Source: DT-110 sp964342305 (lineage in GTDB: Bacteria > Bacteroidota > Bacteroidia > Chitinophagales > Saprospiraceae). Taken from it: 64,000 bases of DNA. Below are positions 8,152 through 18,500 of this stretch, in pieces (the stretch's first letter is position 1; every line of letters starts with the position of its first letter). The notes under the pieces were generated by a model. It was not told where the DNA came from. It made no database searches and saw only the letters and a list, made by a program, of their open reading frames with translations. Position numbers and translations under genes: made by a program. Where the stretch lies: assembly GCA_964342305.1 (NCBI GenBank), contig CAYFGK010000006.1:1-64000 (forward strand), given 5' to 3'.

Positions 8152-8181
8152 CAAAAGTAACCATTTTGTCCTGTACGGCAA
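8152..8181 (-). promoter_or_regulatory. Promoter of gldJ
   Basis: Minus strand TTG (8181-8179), 19 bases, TACTTTTG (8159-8152): an exact Bacteroidetes consensus arrangement about 90 bases before the gldJ ATG. It means gldJ can be transcribed separately from the porP/sprF homologue upstream, which ends at 8217. Confidence 0.65.
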
Positions 8182-8216
8182 GCGACTCGAATCCTTTAAC
8201 GAAGGCTGGTACCGAT

Positions 8217-9230
8217 TTATTTGAAAAGGCCGAAACAATCGTTGTAACGCGTGCGACTTCGGCGTCGTTGGCGGGCATCACTATCGGCAAAGCTTATCGA
8301 CAGGGAGAGTTCGTGTGTCCCTCCGGTAGTTCCCACGGAGAGTCCGGAGATCGTCAGGTCGTAGCTGTACCCAATGCGCAGGGTTTGATAATGAAATCCG
8401 ACCAGCGCGATGGCGGCATCGGCATTGTTGCCGGTGTGTCGGTACCACAGACCACCAAATACACTTTTGTACCCGGAATACATCCCCACCGTTAGCTGGG
8501 AAAAATCGGCCTGGCGAGCATACAAAATACTCGGGGATATAAACGACTCCCCATATCGATTATTGCCTCCCTCAAAATTAATTTGCGCCCCCCCGTGGAC
8601 CGTCAAACGTAAGGGCCTGCCGGTCCGCAGATTATCGTTGATCTCGAGCACACTTTCGTCGGGGCGATTCAGGTTATGCAGCACTATTCCGCCGTAAAAA
8701 GTCTCCCCGCTAACCACCAGGCCTGCGGAAAAATCCAGATCGGTCCGCTGCAGGTTGTCAGGCCGGGTTTCCTCGGTAAACTGGCTGGCATCTCCTCCCA
8801 GAAGCGGATCCAATTGATCGCCGAACAACAACTTATCCCAATCCAGACGGGTTTGGAGAATACCGGCTTCGATACCGAAACGGACACTGGTATTATTGTC
8901 CATCCGCAGGTGGTAACCGTAAACGGCCGCTACCGAATTGGTGCGGTAGATACCGTCGCCGGCATCATCGGTGAGCGCCCGTATTCCCAGGCTGCTGTTG
9001 ACAAAATCGAGCGGTTGCTCGTAAGAGATCGCATACGTACGATAGGCATTCGGCCAATTGGGCCATTGGTTGCGGTAGTTAATATTGATCCGGGGAGCAC
9101 CGGTCACCCCGGCGAGAGCCGGATTCAGCTGGATGGGGGCGGCAAAAAACTGGCTGAACGTCACATCCTGCCCAAATGCAGGAACCAGGGTGATCAGTGA
9201 AAGGAAAAGGATATAGCTAATTTTAGACAT
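8217..9230 (-). CDS. PorP/SprF-family type IX secretion membrane protein
   Basis: 337 residues. The signal peptide ends at about residue 20 (PAFGQ). The family opening DVTFSQFFAAPIQLNPALAG follows, then alternating strands of an outer membrane beta-barrel. PorP (Porphyromonas) is part of the type IX trans-envelope complex; SprF-like paralogues are usually paired with one large exported adhesin. No adhesin gene is beside it here, and it sits in the gldJ-porU-porV locus. Bacteroidota carry many paralogues, so I do not assign porP or sprF. The start at 9230 leaves 187 bases shared with porU. Confidence 0.88.
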   Translation of the reverse strand: MSKISYILFLSLITLVPAFGQDVTFSQFFAAPIQLNPALAGVTGAPRININYRNQWPNWPNAYRTYAISYEQPLDFVNSSLGIRALTDDAGDGIYRTNSVAAVYGYHLRMDNNTSVRFGIEAGILQTRLDWDKLLFGDQLDPLLGGDASQFTEETRPDNLQRTDLDFSAGLVVSGETFYGGIVLHNLNRPDESVLEINDNLRTGRPLRLTVHGGAQINFEGGNNRYGESFISPSILYARQADFSQLTVGMYSGYKSVFGGLWYRHTGNNADAAIALVGFHYQTLRIGYSYDLTISGLSVGTTGGTHELSLSISFADSDARQRRRSRTRYNDCFGLFK

Positions 9231-9417
9231 AGGATACTTTCTTACAATTGCCGTGGAAACTGTTCGGGCAGCCAGCGGGTTTCAGATTTCCGGTATGGAA
9301 CCGGAAGGTGCTGGCTCGTTAAGAAGCAATATGCACTTGTAGGGAACGTTCCAAATGCGTAAAATCGCACGGCACAACACAGGTTTCTTCTCCAGGGGTA
9401 TATAACAATTCTAAAGT

Positions 9418-12400
9418 ATGAAGTTTTTCGGTACGGCCTTCATTTGGTTTCTTCTTTTAAGTCCGTTATACGCCAATTCCACCTTTTTTGTGGAGCAATC
9501 CTTTGCCTGGCAGCAAAGATCCATTGCTGAAGGCATCAATATGGTGACGTTTGATGGGGCTATCCACAGCGACGAAGCACCACTCACGCCTTTCTTCCTG
9601 ATCGAGCGACCCGTTGATGGTCCGGGTACCATTAGTGTATCCGTAGAATCCGTCGAGTACGAGACCTTCACCTGGCCGGGCGGACCACGGAATACTTCTG
9701 TTATTAGCGAAGAACTGCAATTCAACACGTTTATCGAGTCCCACCGCGGGCAGTACTTCGGCGAAATTACCGTAGCTCCGATCATAAAGGTAGGTCAGCA
9801 GTACCGCCGGGTAACCCGGATGCGGTTGCGGATTGAACACCGGACCACCAACCGGCCGGCAAATCTGCGAAGTGACCCATTCGCGAATCAGAGTGTACTA
9901 GCAACCGGAACCATCTATAAATTTGCCGTATCAGAAAGCGGCATCTATCGCCTGACCTACGATTTTCTGCAAGACGAACTGGGCATCGCCAATCTCAATA
10001 GCCTCAACCCCGGTAATTTTCAACTATTCGGTAATGGCGGTGGTTACCTGCCCGAAAACCTTCGCGCCGACCGTCCCGACGATCTGATCGAGAACCATAT
10101 CCGGATTGTCGGTGGTGACGACGGCCAGTTTAATTCCGGCGACTACATCCTTTTTTACGCCGAAGGTCCCGACAAATGGCTGTTCAATACCGAGGATAGA
10201 TCGTTCGATTACCAAAAGAATATTTACGATTCCAAATCGTACTACTACTTGAAAGTGGATGGCTCCACCGGCCAACGGGTACTGCCCCAACCAAGTGTCG
10301 GCAGTGCAGACTATCAGACCAATGCCTTTGACGACCTGGTTCGTTTTGAAGAGGATGAAGTAAATCTGTTGCACTTCTGGGGCCAGGAACTGGGTAAAGC
10401 CCAGGGCTCCGGTCAGGATTGGTTTGGCGATTATTTTTTACGAACGCGTTCCTATACCTACAGCCAACCCTTCGCTTTTCCGGGGCGCCTTTCCGGGGAA
10501 CCAATTCACATCACAGCTTCCATGGCTCTGCGCGCCGAGCAAAGCTCGCGTTTCCAGGTCACAATTAACGGGCAGACTACCCTCGACAGCCCCCGGGCCC
10601 GAGCGGTCGGCATACTGAGTGGGGAACGGGACAATGAAATCAATTATGCCGAGCGGACCACTTTAGACGAAACGGTGCAGGTGAGCGGAGAGAACCTTAC
10701 CATTGAGGTAAATTATCCCTATCCCCTCGGTCAGGGCGACGGTTCGCAGGGCTGGCTGGATTACATTCAGGTGCGTGCCCGGCGAACCCTCCAGATCACC
10801 AACGAACCCGTCGTATTCCGGGATCTGAACAGCCTGGATGCCATCCGTACCGAGTACCAGATCCAGGCGGGTAGTGGTGAATATCAGATATGGGACATTA
10901 CCAATCCGCTGCAACCACGACGCCAGGAATTCGCCTCCTCCGGGGGACAACTGATCTTCCGCCAGGCCTCCGAGGAACTGAAAACGTATATTGTCTTTCG
11001 TCCCAATAACGCTTCAACCAACTTAGAAGCCCTGGGGCAAATTAGCAACCAGAACCTCCACGGGCTAAACCGGGCCGATATGGTCATCCTGTATCCGGAA
11101 AACTTTGCCGGGGAAGCCCGGCGGTTAGCTGATCACCGGAACAGCTATTCGGGCCTGGAAGTAGCTCTCGTGCCAATAGAACGAGTATACGATGAGTTCT
11201 CGTCCGGGAAGCTCGATCCTACGGCCCTTCGTGATTTTTGTCACATGCTCTATCAACGGGATCCGCAATTCCGCTACCTTCTCTTATTTGGGGATGGATC
11301 GTTTGATGCCCGCGACATCTACGGCCTGGGAGGCAACCTGATCCCCACCTACCAGCGCCAGTCCTTTAATCCGCTTTTTTCCTTTCCCGCCGATGATTAC
11401 TATGGTCTTTTAGAAGAGCCAAACGAACAGGAACCCCTGGTCGGACGATTAAACCTGGCTATTGGCCGGCTACCCGTGCAAACGGCAGACCAGGCGCGAT
11501 CAGCTATTGATAAAATTATCCATTACGATGAGGGGCAAGGGGTGTTGGCCGATTGGCGCAACCGGGTTACTTTTTTGGCGGATGACGAGGACAATATGCT
11601 GCATACCCGGGACGCCAATGCCATAGCCGACAACCTCAGCAGCAATAACGCGAATATTAACGTCGAAAAAATATACCTGGATGCCTACCCTCAGGTCTCC
11701 ACTCCCGGAGGAAACCGGATACCCCAGGTAACCAGAGCTATCAACCAGGCAATCTTTAAGGGTACACTCATTTTAACCTACCTCGGCCATGGGGGTTCCC
11801 AGGGCCTGACACAGGAGCGTGTACTCAGCACCTCGGACATTGTCAACTGGCGTAACTACGACAACCTGGTGTTGCTCATGACGGCCACCTGCTCCTTCAC
11901 CGGATACGACGACCCGGCCTTCACTACCGCCGGAGAAGAAGCATTCCTGAATCAGCGGGGAGGGGCCATTGCACTCATGACCGCGGTACGGGCCGTATTT
12001 GCCAGTCAGAATGCCGCCCTGACCCGACAGGCTATGTCGGCCTTATACACCCCGGTAAATGGTCAGTTACCCACTCTCGGCGAGGCCATTATGCGCGCCA
12101 AGAACAACTATTCCGGAAGTAATATTACCATCAACTCCCGAAAATTCACGCTGATCGGTGACCCGGCCCAGCGACTGGCCATACCCAGCCTGAACTACCA
12201 GGTAATTACCTCCAAAATAGATACCCACCGGGTGGCCGGCAACCGTACCGACACCCTGCGGGCACTGCAACGCGTAATGATAACCGGTGAAGTCCGGCTT
12301 CCCGATGGACAGCTCGCCGAATCGTATAACGGTATCGTTTACCCCACCATCTTCGATAAAGAGCAGGAGACCACCACGCTGGGACAGGACCCCGGGAGTT

Positions 12401-13305
12401 ATCCCTACGATTACGATGTGCAGAAAAACGTCATCTTCCGCGGACGCGCACGAGTCACACAGGGGCAGTTCACCTTTGAATTCGTAGTACCGAAGGACAT
12501 CAACTACACCTTCGGCCGGGGTAAGATCAGCTATTATCTGGCACCGGACCAGGGTCAGGAAGACGGTAGTGGTAGTTTTGAAGATATCGTGATCGGCGGA
12601 AATATCGAGGGGACCATCGCTGATGACGAAGGACCCGAGATCGACGTATTCATGAACACGGAAGATTTTGTGTTTGGTGGCATTACCGATCCCGACCCTA
12701 CCCTGCTGGTACTACTGGAGGACGATTTCGGGATCAATGTGGTGGGCAACAGCATTGGCCACGATCTGGAGGCCATTCTCGACGAGGATACCCAGAACAG
12801 CATCCTGTTGAACGACTTTTTTGAAACAGAACTGGGTGATTTCACCAGGGGGCGAGTTCGCTTCCCGCTGGAGGACCTGGAGGAAGGTCGCCACACACTA
12901 CGCATCAAAGCCTGGGATGTGGCCAATAATTCCGCCGAAGGTTATACTGAATTTGTGGTATCCGAATCGAGCGAGCTGGCCCTAAGGCACGTACTGAACT
13001 ACCCCAATCCCTTTACCAATCGCACCTGCTTCCAGTTTGATCACAATTACGCCAATCAGGAATTGCGGGTACTGGTACAGATCTTCACCGTCTCCGGCCG
13101 ATTGGTCAAAACCATCGAGCAACAGATGTTCAGCGACGGTGCGATCCGGCAGGATGATTGTATCGAATGGGATGGACTGGATGATTTCGGCAACCGATTG
13201 GCACGGGGTGTATACCTGTATAAAGTACGGGTTCAGGCATTGGTCCCGGGTTCGGATGTAATCCAGGGAGAAAGTGACTTTGAAAAAATGGTCTTGCTAA
13301 AATAA
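9418..13305 (+). CDS. porU: Type IX secretion system sortase PorU
   Basis: 1295 residues. PorU is the cell-surface C25 (gingipain-like) peptidase that removes the C-terminal signal of type IX cargo and attaches the cargo to the surface. A signal peptide at about 1-20 precedes a long beta-rich N-terminal region. The peptidase domain has catalytic His791 in YLGHGGSQG and Cys825 in MTATCSFTGYDDP. After an Ig-like part, the end (about 1185-1295) is itself a type IX C-terminal domain: LNYPNPFTNRTCFQF, IFTVSGRLVKTI, NRLARGVYLYKV. Length and order match PorU. porV follows on the same strand after about 190 bases with its own promoter. Confidence 0.93.
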   Translation: MKFFGTAFIWFLLLSPLYANSTFFVEQSFAWQQRSIAEGINMVTFDGAIHSDEAPLTPFFLIERPVDGPGTISVSVESVEYETFTWPGGPRNTSVISEELQFNTFIESHRGQYFGEITVAPIIKVGQQYRRVTRMRLRIEHRTTNRPANLRSDPFANQSVLATGTIYKFAVSESGIYRLTYDFLQDELGIANLNSLNPGNFQLFGNGGGYLPENLRADRPDDLIENHIRIVGGDDGQFNSGDYILFYAEGPDKWLFNTEDRSFDYQKNIYDSKSYYYLKVDGSTGQRVLPQPSVGSADYQTNAFDDLVRFEEDEVNLLHFWGQELGKAQGSGQDWFGDYFLRTRSYTYSQPFAFPGRLSGEPIHITASMALRAEQSSRFQVTINGQTTLDSPRARAVGILSGERDNEINYAERTTLDETVQVSGENLTIEVNYPYPLGQGDGSQGWLDYIQVRARRTLQITNEPVVFRDLNSLDAIRTEYQIQAGSGEYQIWDITNPLQPRRQEFASSGGQLIFRQASEELKTYIVFRPNNASTNLEALGQISNQNLHGLNRADMVILYPENFAGEARRLADHRNSYSGLEVALVPIERVYDEFSSGKLDPTALRDFCHMLYQRDPQFRYLLLFGDGSFDARDIYGLGGNLIPTYQRQSFNPLFSFPADDYYGLLEEPNEQEPLVGRLNLAIGRLPVQTADQARSAIDKIIHYDEGQGVLADWRNRVTFLADDEDNMLHTRDANAIADNLSSNNANINVEKIYLDAYPQVSTPGGNRIPQVTRAINQAIFKGTLILTYLGHGGSQGLTQERVLSTSDIVNWRNYDNLVLLMTATCSFTGYDDPAFTTAGEEAFLNQRGGAIALMTAVRAVFASQNAALTRQAMSALYTPVNGQLPTLGEAIMRAKNNYSGSNITINSRKFTLIGDPAQRLAIPSLNYQVITSKIDTHRVAGNRTDTLRALQRVMITGEVRLPDGQLAESYNGIVYPTIFDKEQETTTLGQDPGSYPYDYDVQKNVIFRGRARVTQGQFTFEFVVPKDINYTFGRGKISYYLAPDQGQEDGSGSFEDIVIGGNIEGTIADDEGPEIDVFMNTEDFVFGGITDPDPTLLVLLEDDFGINVVGNSIGHDLEAILDEDTQNSILLNDFFETELGDFTRGRVRFPLEDLEEGRHTLRIKAWDVANNSAEGYTEFVVSESSELALRHVLNYPNPFTNRTCFQFDHNYANQELRVLVQIFTVSGRLVKTIEQQMFSDGAIRQDDCIEWDGLDDFGNRLARGVYLYKVRVQALVPGSDVIQGESDFEKMVLLK

Positions 13306-13459
13306 GGACCCCGGTTTTAGCGTATGGTAGGCATACACGTTTTTTTGGCAAGACTTTTGATTACTACTAACATAGCGGCTCAGCGGACATATTATGCGGA
13401 AAACAACAGACGCACGGTACGGCCGGCCTCTTTTTTGGCAGCAGCCACCCAAAAGTCGC

Positions 13460-13467
13460 TATATTTG
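13460..13467 (+). promoter_or_regulatory. -7 box of porV (TATATTTG)
   Basis: A TAnnTTTG match with a TTTG at 13434-13437, 22 bases upstream (slightly wide). It predicts a transcript start near 13474, allowing porV expression independent of porU and favouring the ATG at 13498 over frame starts further upstream. Confidence 0.5.
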
Positions 13468-13497
13468 CACCACACTATGTTAAATAAATGCGATCTC

Positions 13498-14706
13498 ATG
13501 AAGAACGTACTTCTTAAAGCTGCCCTCACCCTGTTGGTTATCAGCGCGATAGCCATTGACGGACAGGCACAGTGTTACCAGGGAGAGGATGGTTCCTACT
13601 ACAACCTCGACGGGACCCCATGTACCAATACCGTTGTAACGGCGGTACCATTTCTGCGCATTGTGTCCGATGCCCGTTCCGGGGCGATGGGCGATGTCGG
13701 TATCGGCCTGTCGGCGGATCCCAATGCCATGCACTTCAATGCTTCCAAATTGGTATTTGCGGAGGAAGACTTTGCCGTATCCGCCACGTATACTCCATGG
13801 TTGCGAGCGCTGGGACTCAACGATGTCTACCTGGCGTACCTTACTTCCTATTACAAACTGGATGACCTGCAGGCGCTGGGTTTCGGTCTGCGTTATTTCT
13901 CACTGGGTAGTATCCAGTTTACCGACCCCAACGGACAGCCACTAAATACCGGTCGCCCCAACGAATTTGAAGTGGCCCTGGCCTATTCCCGAAAGCTGTC
14001 GGAAAACTTCTCAGCTGCCGTTACCGGTAAATTTATCTACTCCAATCTGGCCGCCGGTCAGATCGTGGAAGGGGAAACTATCGAGCCCGGTATTGCCGGA
14101 GCGGCCGATGTTAGCTTTACCTACAAAACGGATATTGACCTCAACCAGGGAGATTCGGAGCTGACGCTGGGTATGGCGATCACCAATATTGGATCAAAGA
14201 TCACGTATACGAACTCATTGAACCGGGACTTCATCCCCACCAATTTCGGTATCGGTGGCGCCTGGAAAGTGGATTTCGACGAGTACAACAGCCTGACCGT
14301 AGCGGCTGATATTAATAAATTACTGGTACCTACTCCCTGTCAGGGAAATGATTGCGATCAGGACGGTGATGGCCGCCCGGACTACAAAGATCAGTCCCCC
14401 ATTTCAGCAATCTTTTCTTCGTGGGGAGATGCTCCGGAAGGATTTAGCGAAGAACTACAGGAGTTTGTCTACTCCGTAGGCCTCGAGTACTGGTACGATC
14501 AGCAGTTCGCTGTCCGCGCCGGCTACTTTAATGAGCACGTGCAAAAAGGTAACCGGAAATTTATGACCGTTGGCCTCGGCCTGAAGTACAATATTTTCGG
14601 ATTGAATTTCAGCTACCTGATCCCCACGACCAATCAGCGGAACCCGCTGGATAATACCCTGCGGTTCTCTCTGCTGTTTGATTTTGGTGAAGTCGCACAG
14701 AACTAG
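13498..14706 (+). CDS. porV: Type IX secretion outer membrane protein PorV
   Basis: 402 residues from the ATG at 13498. An in-frame ATG at 13477 would be nearly leaderless, and the frame back to 13324 overlaps the promoter. The signal peptide runs MKNVLLKAAL to about GQAQ. The body has the PorV/FadL-like barrel opening TAVPFLRIVSDARSGAMGDVGIGLSADPNAMHFN. An unusual acidic insert, CQGNDCDQDGDGRPDYKDQSP, resembles a thrombospondin type 3 calcium loop. PorV carries type IX cargo to PorU in the attachment complex; having the two genes in tandem fits that. A clear terminator follows. Confidence 0.92.
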   Translation: MKNVLLKAALTLLVISAIAIDGQAQCYQGEDGSYYNLDGTPCTNTVVTAVPFLRIVSDARSGAMGDVGIGLSADPNAMHFNASKLVFAEEDFAVSATYTPWLRALGLNDVYLAYLTSYYKLDDLQALGFGLRYFSLGSIQFTDPNGQPLNTGRPNEFEVALAYSRKLSENFSAAVTGKFIYSNLAAGQIVEGETIEPGIAGAADVSFTYKTDIDLNQGDSELTLGMAITNIGSKITYTNSLNRDFIPTNFGIGGAWKVDFDEYNSLTVAADINKLLVPTPCQGNDCDQDGDGRPDYKDQSPISAIFSSWGDAPEGFSEELQEFVYSVGLEYWYDQQFAVRAGYFNEHVQKGNRKFMTVGLGLKYNIFGLNFSYLIPTTNQRNPLDNTLRFSLLFDFGEVAQN

Positions 14707-14722
14707 TGGCTTCACTTAGCAA

Positions 14723-14762
14723 TAAAGAAAGGCCCCTTGTGTAAGCACGGGGCCTTTCTTTA
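14723..14762 (+). terminator. Terminator of porV
   Basis: TAAAGAAAGGCCCC and GGGGCCTTTCTTTA form a perfect 14-bp stem with a 12-nt loop, 17 bases after the porV stop. Confidence 0.92.
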
Positions 14763-14765
14763 TTA

Positions 14766-14860
14766 AGGTGAGTAGCTGTTGGTATTTGGTATTTGGTATA
14801 GAGTATTAGGTAGTCGGACGTGTTCAGTCCTAATACCCTCTACCTACTACTCACTACCAA
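14766..14860. repeat. Heptamer array, GGTATTT type, with inverted arm
   Basis: Left arm units GGTATTT, GGTATTT, GGTATAG, AGTATTA, GGTAGTC keep a 7-bp period. The right arm (about 14828-14859) is a degenerate reverse complement (TCCTAAT, ACCCTCT, ACCTACT, ACTCACT, ACC). It lies between the porV terminator and the hairpin module at 14861-14913. The array at 50074-50139 has the same layout and is followed by the same module. Confidence 0.8.
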
Positions 14861-14913
14861 GAGGTTGGGCTTTGATTATCATCCCTCTACCAATTGATTT
14901 ATGTCCAACCTCG
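14861..14913. repeat. Hairpin module, copy A (GAGGTTGGGC ... CCAACCTCG)
   Basis: GAGGTTGGGC at 14861-14870 pairs with GTCCAACCTC near 14903-14912. The module matches 50140-50192 in its ends and in inner ATTATC and ATTTA blocks, while other inner bases differ. Both copies directly follow a GGTATAG-type heptamer array, so array plus module look like one dispersed element. Confidence 0.75.
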
Positions 14914-14925
14914 TGATCGTTAAAA

Positions 14926-15322
14926 TAGCTGCGGACCGGTAAGCCGGATTCTGTCGCCGCACGTGGCGGGTCCTGTCATTTATCTGGCTCCGTCGTCACC
15001 AACGGAGTCTATCTGCCTACCCCTCCCGGCTTTCCGGAGAAAACAGCCCGAGCAAGGCCGACCGCCGAAGCGGACCGAGATATACGTGGCATTTCAACCC
15101 ACAAGGTTTATCCCCATCCCGCATTACTGCGGGACGGCGTGCGCTCTTACCGCACGTTTTCACCCTTACCCCGACGGATCGGGGCGGTATCGCTTTCTGT
15201 GACACTTTCTGTCAGTCCGTACGGACTGCCCATCCGTTAGATGGTGTGGTGCTCTACGTTGTCCGGACTTTCCTCACGTGCGGGCCGTAGCACCGCACGA
15301 GCGACAGGATGGCCCGCAGCTA
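14926..15322 (-). ncRNA. rnpB: RNase P RNA
   Basis: Catalytic RNA that trims the 5' leader of tRNA precursors. On the minus strand the P4 core GAGGAAAGTCCGGAC is at about 15262-15276, and the matching 3' core (ACAGAATCCGGCTTAC) ends near 14938. The termini pair to form P1: UAGCUGCGGGCC at the 5' end (15322-15311) and GGUCCGCAGCUA at the 3' end (14937-14926). That sets the size at about 397 nt, normal for bacterial A-type RNA. Open frames across this region are incidental. Confidence 0.9.
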
Positions 15323-15405
15323 ATATCTTCAACACCGGAGAAGCCGGTGAGGTTCCTCGATGAGCCCTGCAAGATACAACCGGCTTCCGATCCGCACAAG
15401 CGCCA

Positions 15406-15528
15406 ATATACCGACAACGAAGTGGTTTTGCTCCGCAATACTTCGTGCTGGGACACCAAACCAATTCGAGTCGAGTATATACTCGCGTGAAAAGGTTTGG
15501 GCTTTGCCAAACCTTTTCGGAAGCGGTA
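15406..15528. repeat. Dispersed two-part repeat, copy 2
   Basis: 15406-15432 (27 bp) and 15511-15528 (18 bp) are perfect reverse complements of 6448-6474 and 6414-6431. It lies in the gap between the rnpB 5' end and the sensor kinase gene. Confidence 0.85.
15489..15518. terminator. Perfect 12-bp hairpin before the kinase gene
   Basis: GAAAAGGTTTGG and CCAAACCTTTTC with a 6-nt loop. It sits about 18 bases ahead of the -7 box at 15536 and overlaps the end of the dispersed repeat. It could be a terminator for transcription entering from either side, or an operator. No gene is seen to end here. Confidence 0.5.
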
Positions 15529-15535
15529 GAAATGC

Positions 15536-15543
15536 TATTTTTG
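15536..15543 (+). promoter_or_regulatory. -7 box of the sensor kinase gene (TATTTTTG)
   Basis: A TAnnTTTG match 35 bases before the ATG at 15579. No well-placed -33 element is visible. Confidence 0.45.
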
Positions 15544-15578
15544 CAACGCAAACACAACAAAAGCGTAGATAACTGCGG

Positions 15579-18500
15579 ATGATGCGACGTCGCCTGATCG
15601 GTTCAGCCATACTGGTTGCCCTGCTCACCGCCCTGGGGTTTGTTTTTCGGTCGAGTGCCGGAGATCAGCCATTGCCGTGCCGGCAACACCTGCAGAAAAC
15701 CTTCCTGCAGGATCAAAAATGGGTCCAAAGACACGTTTCCGATACCCTGCTTCCCGGCTACTTCTCTTCGGCCAAAGGATTGCGTTACCTCAACGAGACA
15801 CAGGTGGCGGTGGAAACTCTTTCCGGACTGAATCACCCCCGGATTTCCATGTTTCTGTACGAAGCCGACTCCCTGGTGGCATGGACGGGTTCTGGACCAC
15901 TCCCCCCTCTTAATCAGGTCAGTGAAACGCCCGGGTTAGTCGGTAATGAATGGTATGCCCGACATGAGATCGATACGGATCATTTTTGGATCAGCAGGAT
16001 AAACCTGGATACCTCCCGGGCCTGTGACCTGCCAGCTGGGACCTTCTCCGTAAAGGGAAACTACTACCAATTCACCTTTGGCACCGGAACAGATTCTGAT
16101 AAAGGATACCTGAGTGCTAAACAATCGTTCTTTCTCTTTGCGGCGGCCTTAATAGTGTTGCTATCCCTGTTTTTTGGAGGAGCTTCGGTACTCTTACGTT
16201 CCGGGAAATGGTTCACTGGAGGTTCCTTTTGGGCTCTTGGCCTGATTGCCCTGGTGATAAGTGCCAGCTTCCTCTTCGGAACTGCTCCCTTTCGGCACTG
16301 GCTATTTGCTCCCAATTGGACCGGTAATCTCATCGGCCCCACCGTCATCGATTACCTTTGGCAATCGATCCTATTGGTGCTTTCCATGTCTCTTTTCCGA
16401 AAGTTCCTACAGCCAAATTTGCGGGCAATACCGAATACATTAAGGGCCATAATTGCCATTGCCCAGTACATCTTTACCGGAGGTTTCCTCATCATTTGGA
16501 TTTGGGTACAACGTTATTTGGTATTAGAGAGCGATGCCTGGCTGCAACTTGATAATGTCTTCCGCTTTGATGGATACACCATTGCTGGTTGCCTGGGAAT
16601 GAGTTTGTGGTCCATTGCCTTTTTTCTGGCTTCTCACCGTGCTGCCGAACTTGCCCGGCAAGTTATCCGCCAAACGAATAAACGAATTCTTTTGATGGTC
16701 GTGGTCAGTATCGGCTTGCTCCCCCTCTTTATCGCACTGGATACCGGGGTACCCAACCTGGCGTTTCCTCCCCTCCTGCTGATATACCTCATTATCCTTG
16801 ACCTTTTCTTTGATCGCAATCAATCTGATATTACCTGGTTTATTTTCCTGTTAATTACCTTCTGTCTCTTTAATGCGATCATCCTGTACGGCCATTCTCT
16901 GAACAGGGATGGCCAGGCTATGGCGGCTTACGCCAAAAAATTGTCAGAAGCCGAAGACTCCATACTCCTGCAACGGATTGAAGAATATCAAACTGCAACT
17001 ATAACTACTGATCAGTGGATTAAGAAAGTACAGGTTGATCCCTATATCTTACGGCATTACGAGATCGATGAAAAGACAAAGCCCCTCTTCAATCGAAGGG
17101 ATTCAACCGTTTCCTTTTTGCGCGAGCAACGTCCAGCGGGACTGGATACTTATTGGTTTCTGGGAGAACAGGATACCCTATCCATCTACCGCCCGCTCCG
17201 TCCTGTTTCTTTTTACCGCCCTTACGAAGATGTGCTACAGGTACCTCAGTACCGCGATTTACCACAATTAAACCGGTACAGATACCTGGTATTTCGTAAC
17301 CAGCGGGTTGTGGACCAACAGAGCATTCCCAACCGGACTCTATTAAAGGAAACCAACCGACTGGAGATAGGCAGTACACTCCAAACGGTAAACTGGTCGA
17401 GTCAGGCAGTACTTTTCCGCTATGCCGATGAGGGGTGGGTGCTGCTGGAACGTGGCCCGGGAGGTATTCTCAAACCGCTTTCTTTATGTGCGTTTTTCTT
17501 TATTTCCCTGCTTCTCCTGAGCTTGGTAATTGCCCTGTGTAATCCCTTTTTACGTATTGCCGAAGGAAACCTGATAACCTTGTTTGGAAGTACCTCTTCC
17601 CTGCGCACCAAGGTCCAACTTGCCATTCTGGGGTTGATCGTCACTTCCTTTACCGCAATTGCCTGGATGACCATTTCCTCCTTTCGCCAGAGCACCATTA
17701 CGGAGCAGGAAACACAGCTACTAAAGCGTATCACCTCTATTCAGGCCAGCCTAAGCAATGCCATTGATGACGACCCCACGATCCTTGCCTCTTCCCAGTC
17801 GTTAGATAGCATATCCCGCAAAATGCTGGAAGAGTATCAACTGGATATCAATTTTTACAATCGAAACGGGCGAAGAATTGCCAGTTCAAGCGGTGATATC
17901 CCCTTTCTGAGTAACCTGCACACCCTCATGCACGCTTCGGCCTATGAAAGCCTGCGAACGGGCCTCGAGGAATACCGGATCGTGGAGGACCAGTGGGGTG
18001 ATATCTCCTTCAAAACCGTTTATGTTCCCCTGCGCGAGCGGAGCCGGCTATACATCGGTGTACCCTATTACGCACAAAACCGGGAAATGCTGGATGACCT
18101 GTACATTTTCATGGGTAAACTGTTCAGCATTTACGTATCTGCCTTGCTGGTTGCCGTTGCGGTCTCCTTGTTTGTCTCTAATCAAATCACCCGACCACTG
18201 GAAAGTATCAGAACGGGTATCCGCAACCTTCGCCTCGGCAGCAACGAACCCCTCGCCTACCAGGGTAATGACGAGATTGGCGAACTGGTCCGCGAATACA
18301 ACGACGCCATCCACAAGCTGGAAGAAAGCACCGAACTACTCCGAAAATCAGAGCGGGAAAGTGCCTGGCGGGAAATGGCCAAACAGGTTGCCCACGAGAT
18401 AAAAAACCCGCTCACCCCCATGAAACTGCGCATCCAGCATCTGATGCGTGCGTACCAACAGGACCCCGAGCGGGCTGCTCCTATGGTGAAAAAAGTATCC

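Noticed and set aside
13324..13497. Earlier start for porV
   Set aside because: The extra 58 codons cover the promoter box and lack protein features; the signal peptide begins at 13498.
14963..15560. Several short open frames between porV and the kinase
   Set aside because: They lie within RNase P RNA or the dispersed repeat and have no coding character.
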